64,000 bases of DNA from Paenibacillus timonensis (lineage in GTDB: Bacteria; Bacillota; Bacilli; Paenibacillales; Paenibacillaceae): the NCBI RefSeq assembly GCF_022427145.1, contig NZ_JAKSXN010000022.1, positions 1 through 64,000 on the forward strand, in the 5' to 3' direction. The notes under the pieces were generated by a model that had not been told where the DNA came from, did not search any database, and saw nothing but the letters and a program-made list of their open reading frames with translations. Positions 55,487 through 64,000 of this stretch are shown one piece after another. Each line of letters starts with the position of its first letter. Position 1 is the first letter of the stretch. The position numbers were made by a program, and so were the translations under genes.

Positions 55487-56495
55487 TGATGTCATCTCCT
55501 CCGCCGCGGGCGATAATGATCTCACCGGCTTCTTCCAGTCTGCGGATCGTAGCTACGATGCGGGTTTGTGCCTCTTCCACATCACGCAACCGCACCGGCC
55601 CCATGTATTCCATTTCTTCCTTGAATGTCTCGGACATCCGTTTCGACATATTGCGGAAGACGGCCTCGCGGACTTCTTCGCTGGCCACTTTGAGGGCAAG
55701 CTGCAAATCGGCGTTCTCGATATCGCGGATAATTCGTTGGATCGAACGATTGTCGATGTTGACGATATCCTCGAAGACGAACATCCGCTTTTTGATTTCT
55801 TCGGCCAACTCGGGATCCTGGATTTCCAGCGAGTCGAGGATGGTTCTTTCGGTTCCCCGGTCGACCCCATTCAGAATCTGTACAATGGACTCGATACCGC
55901 CAGCGCTGGTGTAATCCTGCGTAACCGTTGCGGAGAGCTTCTGTTCCAGCACGCGTTCGACCTGAGCAATGACCTCCGGTGAAGTACTGTCCATAACCGC
56001 GATTCTTCTCGCGACCTCTGCCTGCTTCTCCTGCGGAAGCGAAGACAGGATGGCAGCCGCTTGTTCGAATTGCAAGTAGGACAAAACCAAAGCGATTGTT
56101 TGCGCGTTTTCGTTCTGAATAAAGTTGAGAATTTGATTCGGATCTGCCTTACGGGCAAAATCGAAAGGCCGGACCTGCAAAGTTGCGGTCAGGCGGTTGA
56201 TGATATCCACCGCCTTCGATTGGCCCAGCGCTTTCTCCAGAATTTCCTTGGCGTAATTAATGCCGCCCTGGGTGATATACTCCTGAGCAAGGCAGATCTG
56301 GTGAAACTCCGCCATAATCATTTCTTTTTCCGTGCCGTCGACTTTACGAACGTTGGCGATCTCCAGGGTGAGCTGCTCGATCTCATCATCCCGCAAGTGC
56401 TTGAAAATTTGCGCTGACACCTCGGGCCCTAACGTAATCAACAATATGGCTGCCTTCTGCTTCCCGCTTAAACCCGGGCTCGATGTTTTTGACAA
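55479..56495 (-). CDS. fliG: flagellar motor switch protein FliG
   Basis: FliG is the rotor protein that contacts MotA. The 338-residue product (same as B. subtilis with the TTG start) has the N-terminal domain (KQKAAILLITLGPEVSAQIFKHL), the middle ARM domain and the C-terminal torque domain (MFVFEDIVNIDNRSIQRIIRDIENADLQLALK) with its charged residues. I use the TTG at 56495 (AGAGG eight bases upstream); a GTG three codons earlier overlaps that site. Confidence 0.96.
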   Translation of the reverse strand: MSKTSSPGLSGKQKAAILLITLGPEVSAQIFKHLRDDEIEQLTLEIANVRKVDGTEKEMIMAEFHQICLAQEYITQGGINYAKEILEKALGQSKAVDIINRLTATLQVRPFDFARKADPNQILNFIQNENAQTIALVLSYLQFEQAAAILSSLPQEKQAEVARRIAVMDSTSPEVIAQVERVLEQKLSATVTQDYTSAGGIESIVQILNGVDRGTERTILDSLEIQDPELAEEIKKRMFVFEDIVNIDNRSIQRIIRDIENADLQLALKVASEEVREAVFRNMSKRMSETFKEEMEYMGPVRLRDVEEAQTRIVATIRRLEEAGEIIIARGGGDDIIV

Positions 56496-56506
56496 TGCGT
56501 TCACCT

Positions 56507-58090
56507 CTATTCATCAGCCAGCCAGGTGCGAAGCAAGTTAACGAATTCGTCAGGCTTCTTCTTGGCCAACGTTTCCAGTTGTTTGCGCACTTGGTTTTCA
56601 TTCGTGACCGTATCCAGATTAATGGACGGGAATTCCGGCGTAAGCGGCAAAGCGAGATCTTCTTCCGCTTCCGTCGCTTTCTTGCGGCGGCGGAACAAGA
56701 CGATTCCGAGACCTGCCAGTGCCAGCAGAGCCGCTCCCCCCACACCCCAGACCAACGGGCTCGACAAACTCAAACCGCTGGTTTGGGTCGCGTCCGAATG
56801 GAATGGCTGGGACAACACTGAAACTTTTTTCTGCAATTCTTCGTCTGTATAGGTAGTACCCGAATCTGCCAGGTAGGAACCGACGATGTTTTTTAAGATA
56901 TTTTCAATCGCGGACTGCGTATTCTCATCCAAAGTATCTTGACCAACTGGTGGTTCAACAGCCACGTTAATGGTTAAATCCTTTATAACGTATGGACTAG
57001 CGATAATATCCTTCGTAATCCGATTAACTTCATAGTTGATTGTCGACGAGCTCTCTTCCGAAGACGATCCCCCGCTTGTTTCTGCTGAAGGATAATTAAC
57101 GACGTCTTCTTGACCGGTACCTGGAACTCCGCTAGTCGGACTAGCCGCTCCAGTATAGCTCTTCTGCACTTTTTGTGCGCTAATTTCGATCCCTTTCATA
57201 TTTTCGGTATCCACCGGTGTTACAAGATTATCCTTCTGGCTAACCTGGTCAAAATTCAGCTTTGAAGCAACCAGCACTTCGATTTTGTCCGGACCGGTTA
57301 GTCTGGAAAGGAACTGCTTCACGCTTTGGCGAACATCGCTTTCGAATTTCTTCTGCAGGGCCATGTTCTCCTGAACCGCCGTGGTTAACGACCCCGTTGC
57401 TCCACCTTGTCCACTTGGCAACAATACGGTGTCATCACTCGACGAAAGCGAGATATTCTCTACCGGCAAATTCGGAACCGAAGTCTTTACCAAATTGAAA
57501 TACCCGTCGATGGCTTCCTGATTCGGCCGGTACCCTGGCTTGAACGAGAGGACGATCGAAGCCGACGCCTTCTCCTGGTCTTCCGGGCTGGCGAATACAT
57601 TCTCCGCTGGAAGGTTGAGAAGCACCTTAGCGTCATTGATTCCCTGCATGCGCTTCAGCAGTTTTTCAACTTCGCCGTTAATGGCGGTTTTATACTTCAC
57701 GTTAAATTCATTGTCGGTCATGCCGATTAAGGAAGAACTCTCATTAAAGGCATCCAAACCGATTGACCCACTCTGTACGATCCCTTGCGAACCGACATCG
57801 ACCTTAACCCGTGCTGCTTCCTTGCTAGGCACCGAGATCGTGGAACCATCCGGTCCCAGCTTGTACGGAACCCCGCTGGATTCTAGGTAATTGATGATTC
57901 CTGCCGCATCGGTTGAATCGAGGCCGGTAAATGCCACGTCATATTCCGTTTTGGAAAATTGGATCGTCAGCAGGATGATGGCGAGCAGCGCAAAAGTTAC
58001 GGTTGCGATAATAAATGTTTTTTGTTTTTTACCAAATTGGTTCCAGTACCCTAGCATTCGATCTCGGTACTGTGTAATTCTCTCATTCAC
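56507..58090 (-). CDS. fliF: flagellar MS-ring protein FliF
   Basis: FliF forms the membrane MS ring. The 527-residue protein has an N-terminal membrane helix (FIIATVTFALLAIILLTIQF), periplasmic ring-building domains (residues 45-420, ring-building motif VKTSVPNLPVENISLSS), a second membrane helix (WGVGGAALLALAGLGIVLF, near residue 445) and a C-terminal FliG-binding tail. Starts at GTG with GAGGTG upstream. Confidence 0.96.
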   Translation of the reverse strand: MNERITQYRDRMLGYWNQFGKKQKTFIIATVTFALLAIILLTIQFSKTEYDVAFTGLDSTDAAGIINYLESSGVPYKLGPDGSTISVPSKEAARVKVDVGSQGIVQSGSIGLDAFNESSSLIGMTDNEFNVKYKTAINGEVEKLLKRMQGINDAKVLLNLPAENVFASPEDQEKASASIVLSFKPGYRPNQEAIDGYFNLVKTSVPNLPVENISLSSSDDTVLLPSGQGGATGSLTTAVQENMALQKKFESDVRQSVKQFLSRLTGPDKIEVLVASKLNFDQVSQKDNLVTPVDTENMKGIEISAQKVQKSYTGAASPTSGVPGTGQEDVVNYPSAETSGGSSSEESSSTINYEVNRITKDIIASPYVIKDLTINVAVEPPVGQDTLDENTQSAIENILKNIVGSYLADSGTTYTDEELQKKVSVLSQPFHSDATQTSGLSLSSPLVWGVGGAALLALAGLGIVLFRRRKKATEAEEDLALPLTPEFPSINLDTVTNENQVRKQLETLAKKKPDEFVNLLRTWLADE

Positions 58091-58120
58091 AATGTCACCT
58101 CATCCGAGCATGTTCAGTCC

Positions 58121-58429
58121 TTAAATTTGCGTACGCATAATCTCTTGATAAGCTTCTATCACTTTATTCCGGACTTGCGTAGTCAGCTGCAAACTTAACA
58201 AGGCTTGCTCCGAGGCGATCATCATCTCATCGGCATTTACTTTCCCTAACAGAAACTGGCTATTCACCTGTTGTGCATTGGTTTCCTGCGCAGCAACTCC
58301 GTCCAGCGCGTCACTAAGAAAAGAACTGAATTGCTTCATGGATTCCGCAGGCGTGAGATTCTGCGCATTGCCGGACGTTTGCGTTCCTGTCACCGGCTTT
58401 AAGGAGTCAAAACTCATTCTCTCGATCAA
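58121..58429 (-). CDS. fliE: flagellar hook-basal body protein FliE
   Basis: FliE joins the MS ring to the rod. The 102-residue protein has the family C-terminal segment DEMMIASEQALLSLQLTTQVRNKVIEAYQEIMRTQI. The start is a TTG (58429) with AGGAG nine bases upstream; an ATG four codons later is 21 bases from that site. It lies between flgC and fliF. Confidence 0.94.
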   Translation of the reverse strand: MIERMSFDSLKPVTGTQTSGNAQNLTPAESMKQFSSFLSDALDGVAAQETNAQQVNSQFLLGKVNADEMMIASEQALLSLQLTTQVRNKVIEAYQEIMRTQI

Positions 58430-58471
58430 CGTGCAACACTCCTAACTACGAATTATGTTATCTTTTCTAGT

Positions 58472-58921
58472 CTATTTACCGATTTGCAAGGCTTTGGTAA
58501 ACATCGCTTTGCTGGCGTTAAGCGCCGTAACGTTAGCTTCATAAGAGCGGGTTGCCGAAATCATGTCTACCATCTCTTTCAAAACATCGACATTCGGCAT
58601 ATAGACATACCCTTCACTGTCTGCATCAGGATGTGTCGGGTTGTAAACCGGTTTAAATGGCGAGGCATCTTCTTGAATTTTCGTGATTTTTACCCCTTGG
58701 CTACTCGCATCCTTACCCATAGCCGAATTCAAGGCACGATCGAAATCCATCTCCTTGGGTGCCATAACAACCGTTTTGCGCCGGTAAGGAACAGCTTTGC
58801 CGTCCTCAATCTTGGCCCGAGTCGTATCGGCATTAGCGATATTAGAGGAAATCACGTCCATACGAAGACGTTGTGCGGTTAATGCGGAAGAACTAATCCC
58901 AAAACTGTCATTGATATTCAA
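58472..58921 (-). CDS. flgC: flagellar basal-body rod protein FlgC
   Basis: FlgC is a proximal rod protein. The 149-residue product has the rod N-terminal motif [29 protein letters not shown] and C-terminal helix [33 protein letters not shown]. Starts at TTG with AGGGAG ten bases upstream, six bases after flgB. Confidence 0.96.
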   Translation of the reverse strand: MNINDSFGISSSALTAQRLRMDVISSNIANADTTRAKIEDGKAVPYRRKTVVMAPKEMDFDRALNSAMGKDASSQGVKITKIQEDASPFKPVYNPTHPDADSEGYVYMPNVDVLKEMVDMISATRSYEANVTALNASKAMFTKALQIGK

Positions 58922-58927
58922 TGCCGA

Positions 58928-59335
58928 TTATCTCCCTTCAACGGCGGTACGCTTCATTTTAATCAAATAATTCATTTGCTCGACATAAGCGTTATATCTC
59001 AGTTGATTTTCGGCAAGTTTTGTCATTTCGCTGTCGATATCGACGTTATTCTGGTTGTTGTTCATTGCCGTGCTCTGATCCGTGCCAACGACCGGTCCAG
59101 GAACCTCGTTCGTTGGACCTATAACGAAATGCCTCACGTTCGTTCTCCTTCCTTGGAGCGCAGGCATACCGTCGTTCATCTCTGCTTGCAGCATGCTTTC
59201 AAAAGACACGCTGGATCTTTTAAAGTAAGGGGTGTCCACGTTCGCAATATTATTGGAGATAACCCCTTGCCGAAGATTTGCGGCCTGAATCGCGGTATCA
59301 AGCCTGTCAAATCCCACCCCATTCAACAACTGCAC
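58928..59335 (-). CDS. flgB: flagellar basal-body rod protein FlgB
   Basis: FlgB is a proximal rod protein and the first gene of the fla/che cluster. The 135-residue protein has the motif RQGVISNNIANVDTPYFKRSSVSFE and C-terminal EMTKLAENQLRYNAYVEQMNYLIKMK. The start is GTG with AAGGGGGG seven bases upstream. Confidence 0.96.
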   Translation of the reverse strand: MQLLNGVGFDRLDTAIQAANLRQGVISNNIANVDTPYFKRSSVSFESMLQAEMNDGMPALQGRRTNVRHFVIGPTNEVPGPVVGTDQSTAMNNNQNNVDIDSEMTKLAENQLRYNAYVEQMNYLIKMKRTAVEGR

Positions 59336-59359
59336 ATTAGTTCCCCCCTTAGTCTCATT

Positions 59360-59600
59360 CGATCTTAATCATTAATGATTCTACAAACAATAGACAAATC
59401 CTCTTTTTTCGACATTTTTTTTGCTAATTATTGTCTTTTAATTGTCTTTCTTACGTCCTAGACATGAATGCTGTTTAATAATGTCATATATCCTAAGTTT
59501 CAAGGAGATTCGACATTATTACAATAAGAAAAAAGCCCTATCTTTCATGACTTTGACATCGTTTTTGGTCAAAAATGAAAATTTTACATAATAATCGTCA
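59360..59600 (-). promoter_or_regulatory. AT-rich promoter region of the fla/che cluster
   Basis: The 427-base gap between hslU and flgB holds an AT-rich stretch upstream of flgB. A candidate sigma-A pair, TTGTCT, a 17-base spacer and TAATGA, lies near 59366-59394 on the minus strand. Matches are modest, and other regulators may act here. The rest of the gap contains the hslU terminator and a palindrome (59738-59762). Confidence 0.4.
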
Positions 59601-59654
59601 AAAACCAACATCATCCATATCTATTAAAATCAATCACCTTTCTAGGAATAAATA

Positions 59655-59690
59655 AAGACCACCCGCCTAAGATGGCGAAGTGGCCTGAGT
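59655..59690 (-). terminator. terminator after hslU
   Basis: On the minus strand GGCCACTTCGCC pairs (with two wobbles) with GGCGGGTGGTC around an ATCTTA loop and is followed by TTTATTTATT. It separates hslVU transcription from the flagellar cluster. Confidence 0.7.
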
Positions 59691-59762
59691 TTTTACAATA
59701 TTGTGAAAAACGGATCAGGTCCTAGCTTGTAAATATCCATTTCTGATTCGAATCAGATGGAT

Positions 59763-61166
59763 TTACAAAATAAATTGACTAAGGTCTCGATCCTGGGCAA
59801 TATTTCCTAGTTTTTCCTTTACGTATTCCGGAGTGATCACCATTTTCTCGAGCGTCAGCTCTGGAGCTTCAAAGGACAGGTCCTCCAGCAGCTTCTCGAG
59901 GATCGTATGCAGCCGTCTGGCTCCAATGTTTTCGGTATTCGTATTAACCGAAGCCGCAATACGAGCGATTTCATGGATCGCTGCGTCCGAAAACTCAATT
60001 TCTAGATTTTCCGTGCGCAGCAGTTCGATGTACTGTTTGGTCAAAGCGTTCTCCGGCTCGGTCAAGATCGATACAAAATCCTCCAGCGATAAGCTGCTCA
60101 GCTCAACCCGAATCGGAAAACGCCCTTGCAGCTCGGGGATCAAATCAGATGGCTTAGCAATATGGAAAGCCCCCGCTGCGATAAACAAAATGTAGTCGGT
60201 TTTAATCGGTCCGTATTTAGTCATGACCGTTGAGCCTTCCACGATGGGCAGAATATCGCGCTGCACGCCCTCACGGGAAACGTCCGGCCCCGAACCTTGA
60301 CCTCGACTGGCAACCTTATCGATTTCGTCAATAAAGATGATCCCGGTTTGCTCCGCTCGCGTGACGGCTTCTTGAATCAAATCGTCCTGATCGATCAGCT
60401 TAGCTGCTTCCTCCTGCGTCAGTACCTTGCGGGCTTCTTTGACCGTCAGCTTTCTCTTCTTCGTCCGTTTCGGTAGAAGGTTGCCGAACATTTCCTGCAT
60501 GTTCATGCCGAGCTGGTCGTTCCCTTGACCTGCGAACATATCCATCATCGTTGGCGCATTGTCCTCTACTTCGACTTCCACGATATCATTCTCCATTTGG
60601 CCGGCCAGCAATTTGAACCGTACTTGACGGCGACGTTCCGTCAGCGTACCATCTTCTTCCGGCTGCTCCTGGTCAGGAGTGCCGTTTCCGTTGCCTCCCC
60701 CGAATAACATTTCAAAGGGATTACGCACCCCTTTGGCTTTGCTTTCGGAAGGCACCAGAATGTGAACCAGACGTTCATTCGCAAGCTCTTCGGCCTTGTC
60801 CTTCACCTTTTCGGTTCGCTCCAGCTTCACGGTACGGATCGCCGTTTCGATCAGATCGCGCACCATCGACTCGACGTCCCGGCCAACATAACCGACCTCG
60901 GTGAACTTCGTCGCTTCCACTTTAATAAATGGGGCACCGACGAGCTTGGCGAGCCGGCGGGCAATTTCCGTTTTCCCCACACCGGTCGGCCCGATCATCA
61001 GAATGTTCTTCGGCACGATCTCATCCTGAACCTCTTCCCGGAGAAGACTACGCCGGTACCGGTTACGCAGAGCGACAGCAACCGATTTTTTAGCTTGCTT
61101 TTGCCCTACGATGTATTTATCCAATTCAGCCACGATTTGTCTGGGCGTTAAATTTTTATCGGTCAT
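59763..61166 (-). CDS. hslU: ATP-dependent protease ATPase subunit HslU (ClpY)
   Basis: HslU is the AAA+ unfoldase that feeds HslV. The 467-residue protein has the N-terminal [21 protein letters not shown], Walker [16 protein letters not shown], an inserted I domain (about residues 110-245), Walker [10 protein letters not shown] and the C-terminal tail RDLSQFIL that inserts into HslV. GGGGGG precedes the ATG. Confidence 0.97.
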   Translation of the reverse strand: MTDKNLTPRQIVAELDKYIVGQKQAKKSVAVALRNRYRRSLLREEVQDEIVPKNILMIGPTGVGKTEIARRLAKLVGAPFIKVEATKFTEVGYVGRDVESMVRDLIETAIRTVKLERTEKVKDKAEELANERLVHILVPSESKAKGVRNPFEMLFGGGNGNGTPDQEQPEEDGTLTERRRQVRFKLLAGQMENDIVEVEVEDNAPTMMDMFAGQGNDQLGMNMQEMFGNLLPKRTKKRKLTVKEARKVLTQEEAAKLIDQDDLIQEAVTRAEQTGIIFIDEIDKVASRGQGSGPDVSREGVQRDILPIVEGSTVMTKYGPIKTDYILFIAAGAFHIAKPSDLIPELQGRFPIRVELSSLSLEDFVSILTEPENALTKQYIELLRTENLEIEFSDAAIHEIARIAASVNTNTENIGARRLHTILEKLLEDLSFEAPELTLEKMVITPEYVKEKLGNIAQDRDLSQFIL

Positions 61167-61204
61167 GATTCGTCCCCCCTGAACACGATAGTTTCAACGG
61201 AACC

Positions 61205-61747
61205 TCAAAGCTCCTCAACAATAATGTTATTGTTGGTATAGACACAAATTTCCGAAGCAATCTGAAGGGATTCTCGAGCAATATCTTTGGCTTCAAGACC
61301 CTGGCCATGACGTTTGAGCGCCCGTGCAGCCGACAACGCGAAGTTGCCGCCTGACCCGATTGCCAACACATCGTCATCCGGCTCGATAATTTCCCCGCCG
61401 CCGGAAATCAGCAGCATACCGGATTTGTCCATCACGATCATCAATGCCTCCAGCTTGCGCAGCACACGATCTTGCCGCCAATCCTTGGCTAGCTCGACAG
61501 CAGCTCTCTGCAAGTTGCCTTGGTGCTCCTCCAGCTTGCCTTCGAATTTTTCGAATAACGTAATGGCATCAGCAACCGAGCCGGCAAAACCAGCCACCAC
61601 TTGCCCGCGGTATAACCGGCGTACTTTCTTCGCCGTCTGCTTCATCACGACGTTCTGCCCAAACGTAACTTGCCCGTCACCGGCGATGGCCCCTTTGCCA
61701 TTATGTCGTACAGCGCAAATTGTTGTGGCGTGAAAAGTTAGATCCAT
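61205..61747 (-). CDS. hslV: ATP-dependent protease peptidase subunit HslV (ClpQ)
   Basis: HslV is the proteasome-like peptidase. The 180-residue protein (from the ATG at 61747, AAAGGAAGTG upstream) begins [17 protein letters not shown]. The TTI block that forms the N-terminal nucleophile in E. coli lies at positions 8-10, so a short propeptide must be removed, or another nucleophile is used. GDGQVTFGQ, Lys of [20 protein letters not shown] and the C-terminal [19 protein letters not shown] are as expected. Confidence 0.95.
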   Translation of the reverse strand: MDLTFHATTICAVRHNGKGAIAGDGQVTFGQNVVMKQTAKKVRRLYRGQVVAGFAGSVADAITLFEKFEGKLEEHQGNLQRAAVELAKDWRQDRVLRKLEALMIVMDKSGMLLISGGGEIIEPDDDVLAIGSGGNFALSAARALKRHGQGLEAKDIARESLQIASEICVYTNNNIIVEEL

Positions 61748-61790
61748 GAGTGTTTTGGCACTTCCTTTCTTGAATCTCAACCCTCCCCAT

Positions 61791-61813
61791 CCCTCCCTTA
61801 CCGTAAGGGAGGG
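61791..61813. repeat. perfect 10-bp inverted repeat upstream of hslV
   Basis: CCCTCCCTTA (61791-61800) and TAAGGGAGGG (61804-61813) form a 10-bp stem with a three-base loop, about 45 bases upstream of the hslV start. It might act as a transcript stem or protein site; no T-run follows on either strand. Confidence 0.6.
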
Positions 61814-61854
61814 CGCCCGAGGGCCTGCTGCCCTCTGGACTCCCGCAAGGGGGA

Positions 61855-62215
61855 GAACGTGTGATCGACTGAGGCGCTCCTGAAACGCTGTCCCCTGCGG
61901 GGATGCGCTCTACTTCGTGCTCGGAACGCTTTTCCCCCTTCGGGTACGTCTCACTTTGGGTTCTCCTGGGTTACCTGGAACATCGGAAGAACGTGCGATC
62001 GACTGAGGCGCTCCTGAGCCGCTGTCCCCTGCGGGGATGCGCTTGACTTCGTGCGTGGAACGCTTTTCCCCCTTCGGGTACGTCTTACTTTGGGTTCTCC
62101 CGGGTTACCTGGAACATTGGAAGAACGTGGGATCGACTGTGGCGCTCCTGCTCGCTGTCCCCTTCGGGGATGCGCTTGACTTCGTGCGTGGAACGCTCTC
62201 CCTTCGGGATTCGCT
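61855..62215. repeat. 134-bp tandem repeat, two full copies and a partial third
   Basis: Copies start at 61855, 61989 and 62123 (GAACGTG(T/C/G)GATCGACT), giving a 134-base period; the third stops near 62215. Each contains GTCCCC-TGC-GGGGA and TCCCC-TTC-GGG(G)-type hairpins and the segments GCGCTTGACTTCGTGCG and CTTTGGGTTCTCC. They differ at about one position in twelve. The gap between trmFO and hslV holds no gene apart from these. Confidence 0.9.
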
Positions 62216-62277
62216 TACTATTTCTATGTGTATGAACGTTCTTGATTTCAGCATAACTCGTTTGCCCCCTAAATTGC

Positions 62278-62306
62278 AAAAAAACGGTGGTTTAACCCAA
62301 CCGTTC
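62278..62306 (-). terminator. terminator overlapping the trmFO stop
   Basis: On the minus strand AACGGT-GG pairs with CC-ACCGTT around the stop codon, followed by seven T. It would end the topA-trmFO transcript. Confidence 0.7.
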
Positions 62307-63608
62307 TTCTGCCATAAAGGATCGCAAGCTATTGAGCGCGAGCTGTGCGAGCGCTTCGTTCTTCTCCGCTTTCTTGCGATAGCGGGTGTCCAGCTTCGGG
62401 AACAGGCCGAAGTTGGCGTTCATCGGCTGGAAGTGCTCGAAGTCCGCGGTGGTGATGTACCGTGCCATGCTGCCGAGCGTCGTATCCTCGGGGAAGACGA
62501 TGCCCTCGGCATCGGCGGCGGCACGCGCGGCGTTGATCCCGGCGATCAGGCCAGACGCGGCGGACTCGACGTAACCCTCAACGCCGGTCATTTGGCCGGC
62601 GAAGAACAGCGTTGGCCGTGCCTTCAGCTGATACGTCGGCATCATCAGCTTCGGCGAGTTGATGAACGTGTTGCGGTGCATCACGCCGTACCGCACGAAC
62701 TCGGCATTTTCGAGACCCGGGATCATGGAGAACACGCGCTTCTGCTCGCCCCATTTCAAATGGGTCTGGAAACCTACCAGGTTGTACAATGTGCCGGCCG
62801 CGTTATCCTGACGCAACTGCACGACGGCGTAAGGGAGCTTGCCGGTATGCGGATTCACGAGGCCAACCGGCTTCATCGGTCCGAACAATGCCGTCTGCTT
62901 GCCGCGGCGCATCATGATTTCGATCGGCATGCAGCCTTCGAAATACACTTCCTTCTCGAAGTCCTTCAGCTGCGCCACTTCCGCGTTAATTAACGCGTCA
63001 TAGAATGCGTCGAATTCCTCTTCGGTCATCGGACAATTGAGATAAGCCGCCTCGCCTTTGTCATACCTAGAAGCTAAGTATACTTTATTCATATCGATCG
63101 ATTCCTTCTCCACAATCGGAGCGGCGGCATCGTAGAAGTAAAAATAATCCTCGCCGGTCAAACGCCGGATCTGCTCCGATAAAGCAGGAGACGTCAGCGG
63201 ACCGGTCGCGATCACGACGATTCCTTCCGTCGGAATCTCCGTGATTTCCTCATTTACCACTTCGATCAGCGGGTGCTCCCGCAGCGTGCGGGTGATCTCC
63301 CCGGAGAATCCGTCCCGGTCGACCGCCAGCGCCCCGCCGGCCGGTACCGCGTTACGGTCCGCCGCGCCAAGCACCAGCGAGTTCAACATCCGCATCTCTT
63401 CTTTTAGAACGCCAACCGCGTTCGTCAAGCCGTTCGCCCGCAGCGAGTTGCTGCAGACCAGCTCGGCGAATTTATCGGTATGATGCGCCGGGGTTTTCAC
63501 CACCGGACGCATCTCGTACAACACGACGGGGATGCCTCGGCTCGCGATCTGCCAAGCCGCTTCACTGCCGGCCAGTCCCGCGCCAATGACCGTTACTTTA
63601 TTCGTCAT
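62292..63608 (-). CDS. trmFO: methylenetetrahydrofolate-tRNA (uracil-54-C5) methyltransferase TrmFO
   Basis: TrmFO is the flavin- and folate-dependent enzyme that makes ribothymidine 54 in tRNAs of Gram-positives. The 438-residue protein has the FAD-binding N terminus [18 protein letters not shown], the cysteine motif [25 protein letters not shown] with the conserved Cys, and a second catalytic-type Cys in [22 protein letters not shown] precedes the ATG. It lies between topA and hslV. Confidence 0.97.
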   Translation of the reverse strand: MTNKVTVIGAGLAGSEAAWQIASRGIPVVLYEMRPVVKTPAHHTDKFAELVCSNSLRANGLTNAVGVLKEEMRMLNSLVLGAADRNAVPAGGALAVDRDGFSGEITRTLREHPLIEVVNEEITEIPTEGIVVIATGPLTSPALSEQIRRLTGEDYFYFYDAAAPIVEKESIDMNKVYLASRYDKGEAAYLNCPMTEEEFDAFYDALINAEVAQLKDFEKEVYFEGCMPIEIMMRRGKQTALFGPMKPVGLVNPHTGKLPYAVVQLRQDNAAGTLYNLVGFQTHLKWGEQKRVFSMIPGLENAEFVRYGVMHRNTFINSPKLMMPTYQLKARPTLFFAGQMTGVEGYVESAASGLIAGINAARAAADAEGIVFPEDTTLGSMARYITTADFEHFQPMNANFGLFPKLDTRYRKKAEKNEALAQLALNSLRSFMAEERLG

Positions 63609-63680
63609 TCTCTAATCCCCCCAAAATCCCTTGCTGAGTTTCTAAGTTGTGTTTGGCCTGCAATGTTATTGCAAGCTCTC

Positions 63681-64000
63681 TTAATCATCCAGTCCGTCGT
63701 CGTTCTCCTCGATCGCTTCCACGTAGTCGCAAGCGGTGCACTGCAGCTTCCCGCCTTGCTTGTTCCGCTTCTCTACAAGCAAGGAACCACACTTCGGACA
63801 AGGCTTAGGCGACGGTTTATCCCATGAGACGAAATCGCACTCCGGATAACGGTCGCAGCCGTAGAAGACCCGTCCTTTTTTGCTGCGGCGTTCGACGACA
63901 TGGCCCTCTTTGCATTTCGGGCAAGTGACGCCGATGTCCTTGACGATCGGTTTGGTATTGCGGCAATCCGGGAATCCCGAACAAGCCAGGAACTTCCCAA
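63681..64000 (-). CDS. topA: DNA topoisomerase I, 3' end only
   Basis: The last 106 codons of TopA, cut by the window edge. They encode the C-terminal zinc ribbons: [46 protein letters not shown] and [25 protein letters not shown], followed by a Glu/Asp tail ending DDGLDD. The catalytic domain lies outside the window. topA-trmFO adjacency is standard in Firmicutes. Confidence 0.96.
   Translation of the reverse strand, partial: GKFLACSGFPDCRNTKPIVKDIGVTCPKCKEGHVVERRSKKGRVFYGCDRYPECDFVSWDKPSPKPCPKCGSLLVEKRNKQGGKLQCTACDYVEAIEENDDGLDD

Noticed and set aside
59560-59600. CodY box upstream of flgB (AAAATTTTCATTTTTG)
   Set aside because: Only the left half matches the AATTTTCWGAAAATT consensus; too weak to report as a site.
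61855-62215. CRISPR array
   Set aside because: Copies are 134 bases with no short repeat/unique spacer pattern, and no cas genes are present. The array at 20441-21010 was rejected likewise.
62037-62993. 318-codon plus-strand frame over the 134-bp repeats and trmFO
   Set aside because: Mostly antisense to trmFO, with a start inside the repeats and no ribosome site.

Overview
The window is a continuous stretch of the conserved flagellar/chemotaxis and translation superoperon of a low-GC-phylum (Bacillota) rod, almost certainly a Paenibacillaceae member close to Paenibacillus. The basis is the Bacillus-like gene order, a mid-50s percent GC by eye, a short EF-Ts, a short archaeal/eukaryote-type ProRS between rseP and polC, and a TIGR02530-type flagellar gene. 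Every host gene lies on the minus strand, so biological order runs from high to low coordinates; the only plus-strand gene is an IS110-family transposase.

Layout in transcriptional order: topA (3' end) - trmFO - a 540-bp gap filled by a 134-bp hairpin-rich tandem repeat where B. subtilis carries xerC - hslV - hslU - a 430-bp gap where B. subtilis carries codY - the fla/che cluster: flgB flgC fliE fliF fliG fliH fliI fliJ [IS110 insertion] motE/ylxF fliK flgD TIGR02530 flgE swrD fliL fliM fliY cheY fliO fliP fliQ fliR flhB flhA flhF flhG cheB cheA cheW cheC cheD, a two-helix membrane protein, sigD, fapA, a small conserved protein, a SwrB-like protein and a YceG-like membrane protein. A strong terminator closes this cluster.

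A near-consensus promoter then opens the translation and envelope block: rpsB tsf pyrH frr uppS cdsA, an 860-bp repeat-rich gap, dxr rseP proS polC, then a promoter for rimP nusA rnpM ylxQ infB rbfA nrnA truB ribF, then a promoter for rpsO and pnp, ending in a terminator. This links ribosome assembly, translation initiation and elongation factors, mRNA decay (pnp, nrnA), isoprenoid/undecaprenyl/phospholipid precursors (dxr, uppS, cdsA) and DNA replication (polC).

The most unusual content is intergenic. A roughly 165-195-bp repeat family is present as a three-unit tandem array (cdsA/dxr), two single copies (rimP/nusA and polC/rimP) and possible remnants. Its stems keep pairing while their sequence changes between copies, and it sits within a few bases of stop codons. 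The IS110 element between fliJ and motE has a roughly 375-nt structured leader upstream of the transposase, where bridge RNAs of IS110-group elements are encoded. Other notable points are a very long Ala/Pro/Arg-rich linker in CheB, a terminator-like hairpin inside the rimP leader, and several terminators between co-directional genes that leave little room for a new promoter. No tRNA, rRNA or CRISPR was found.
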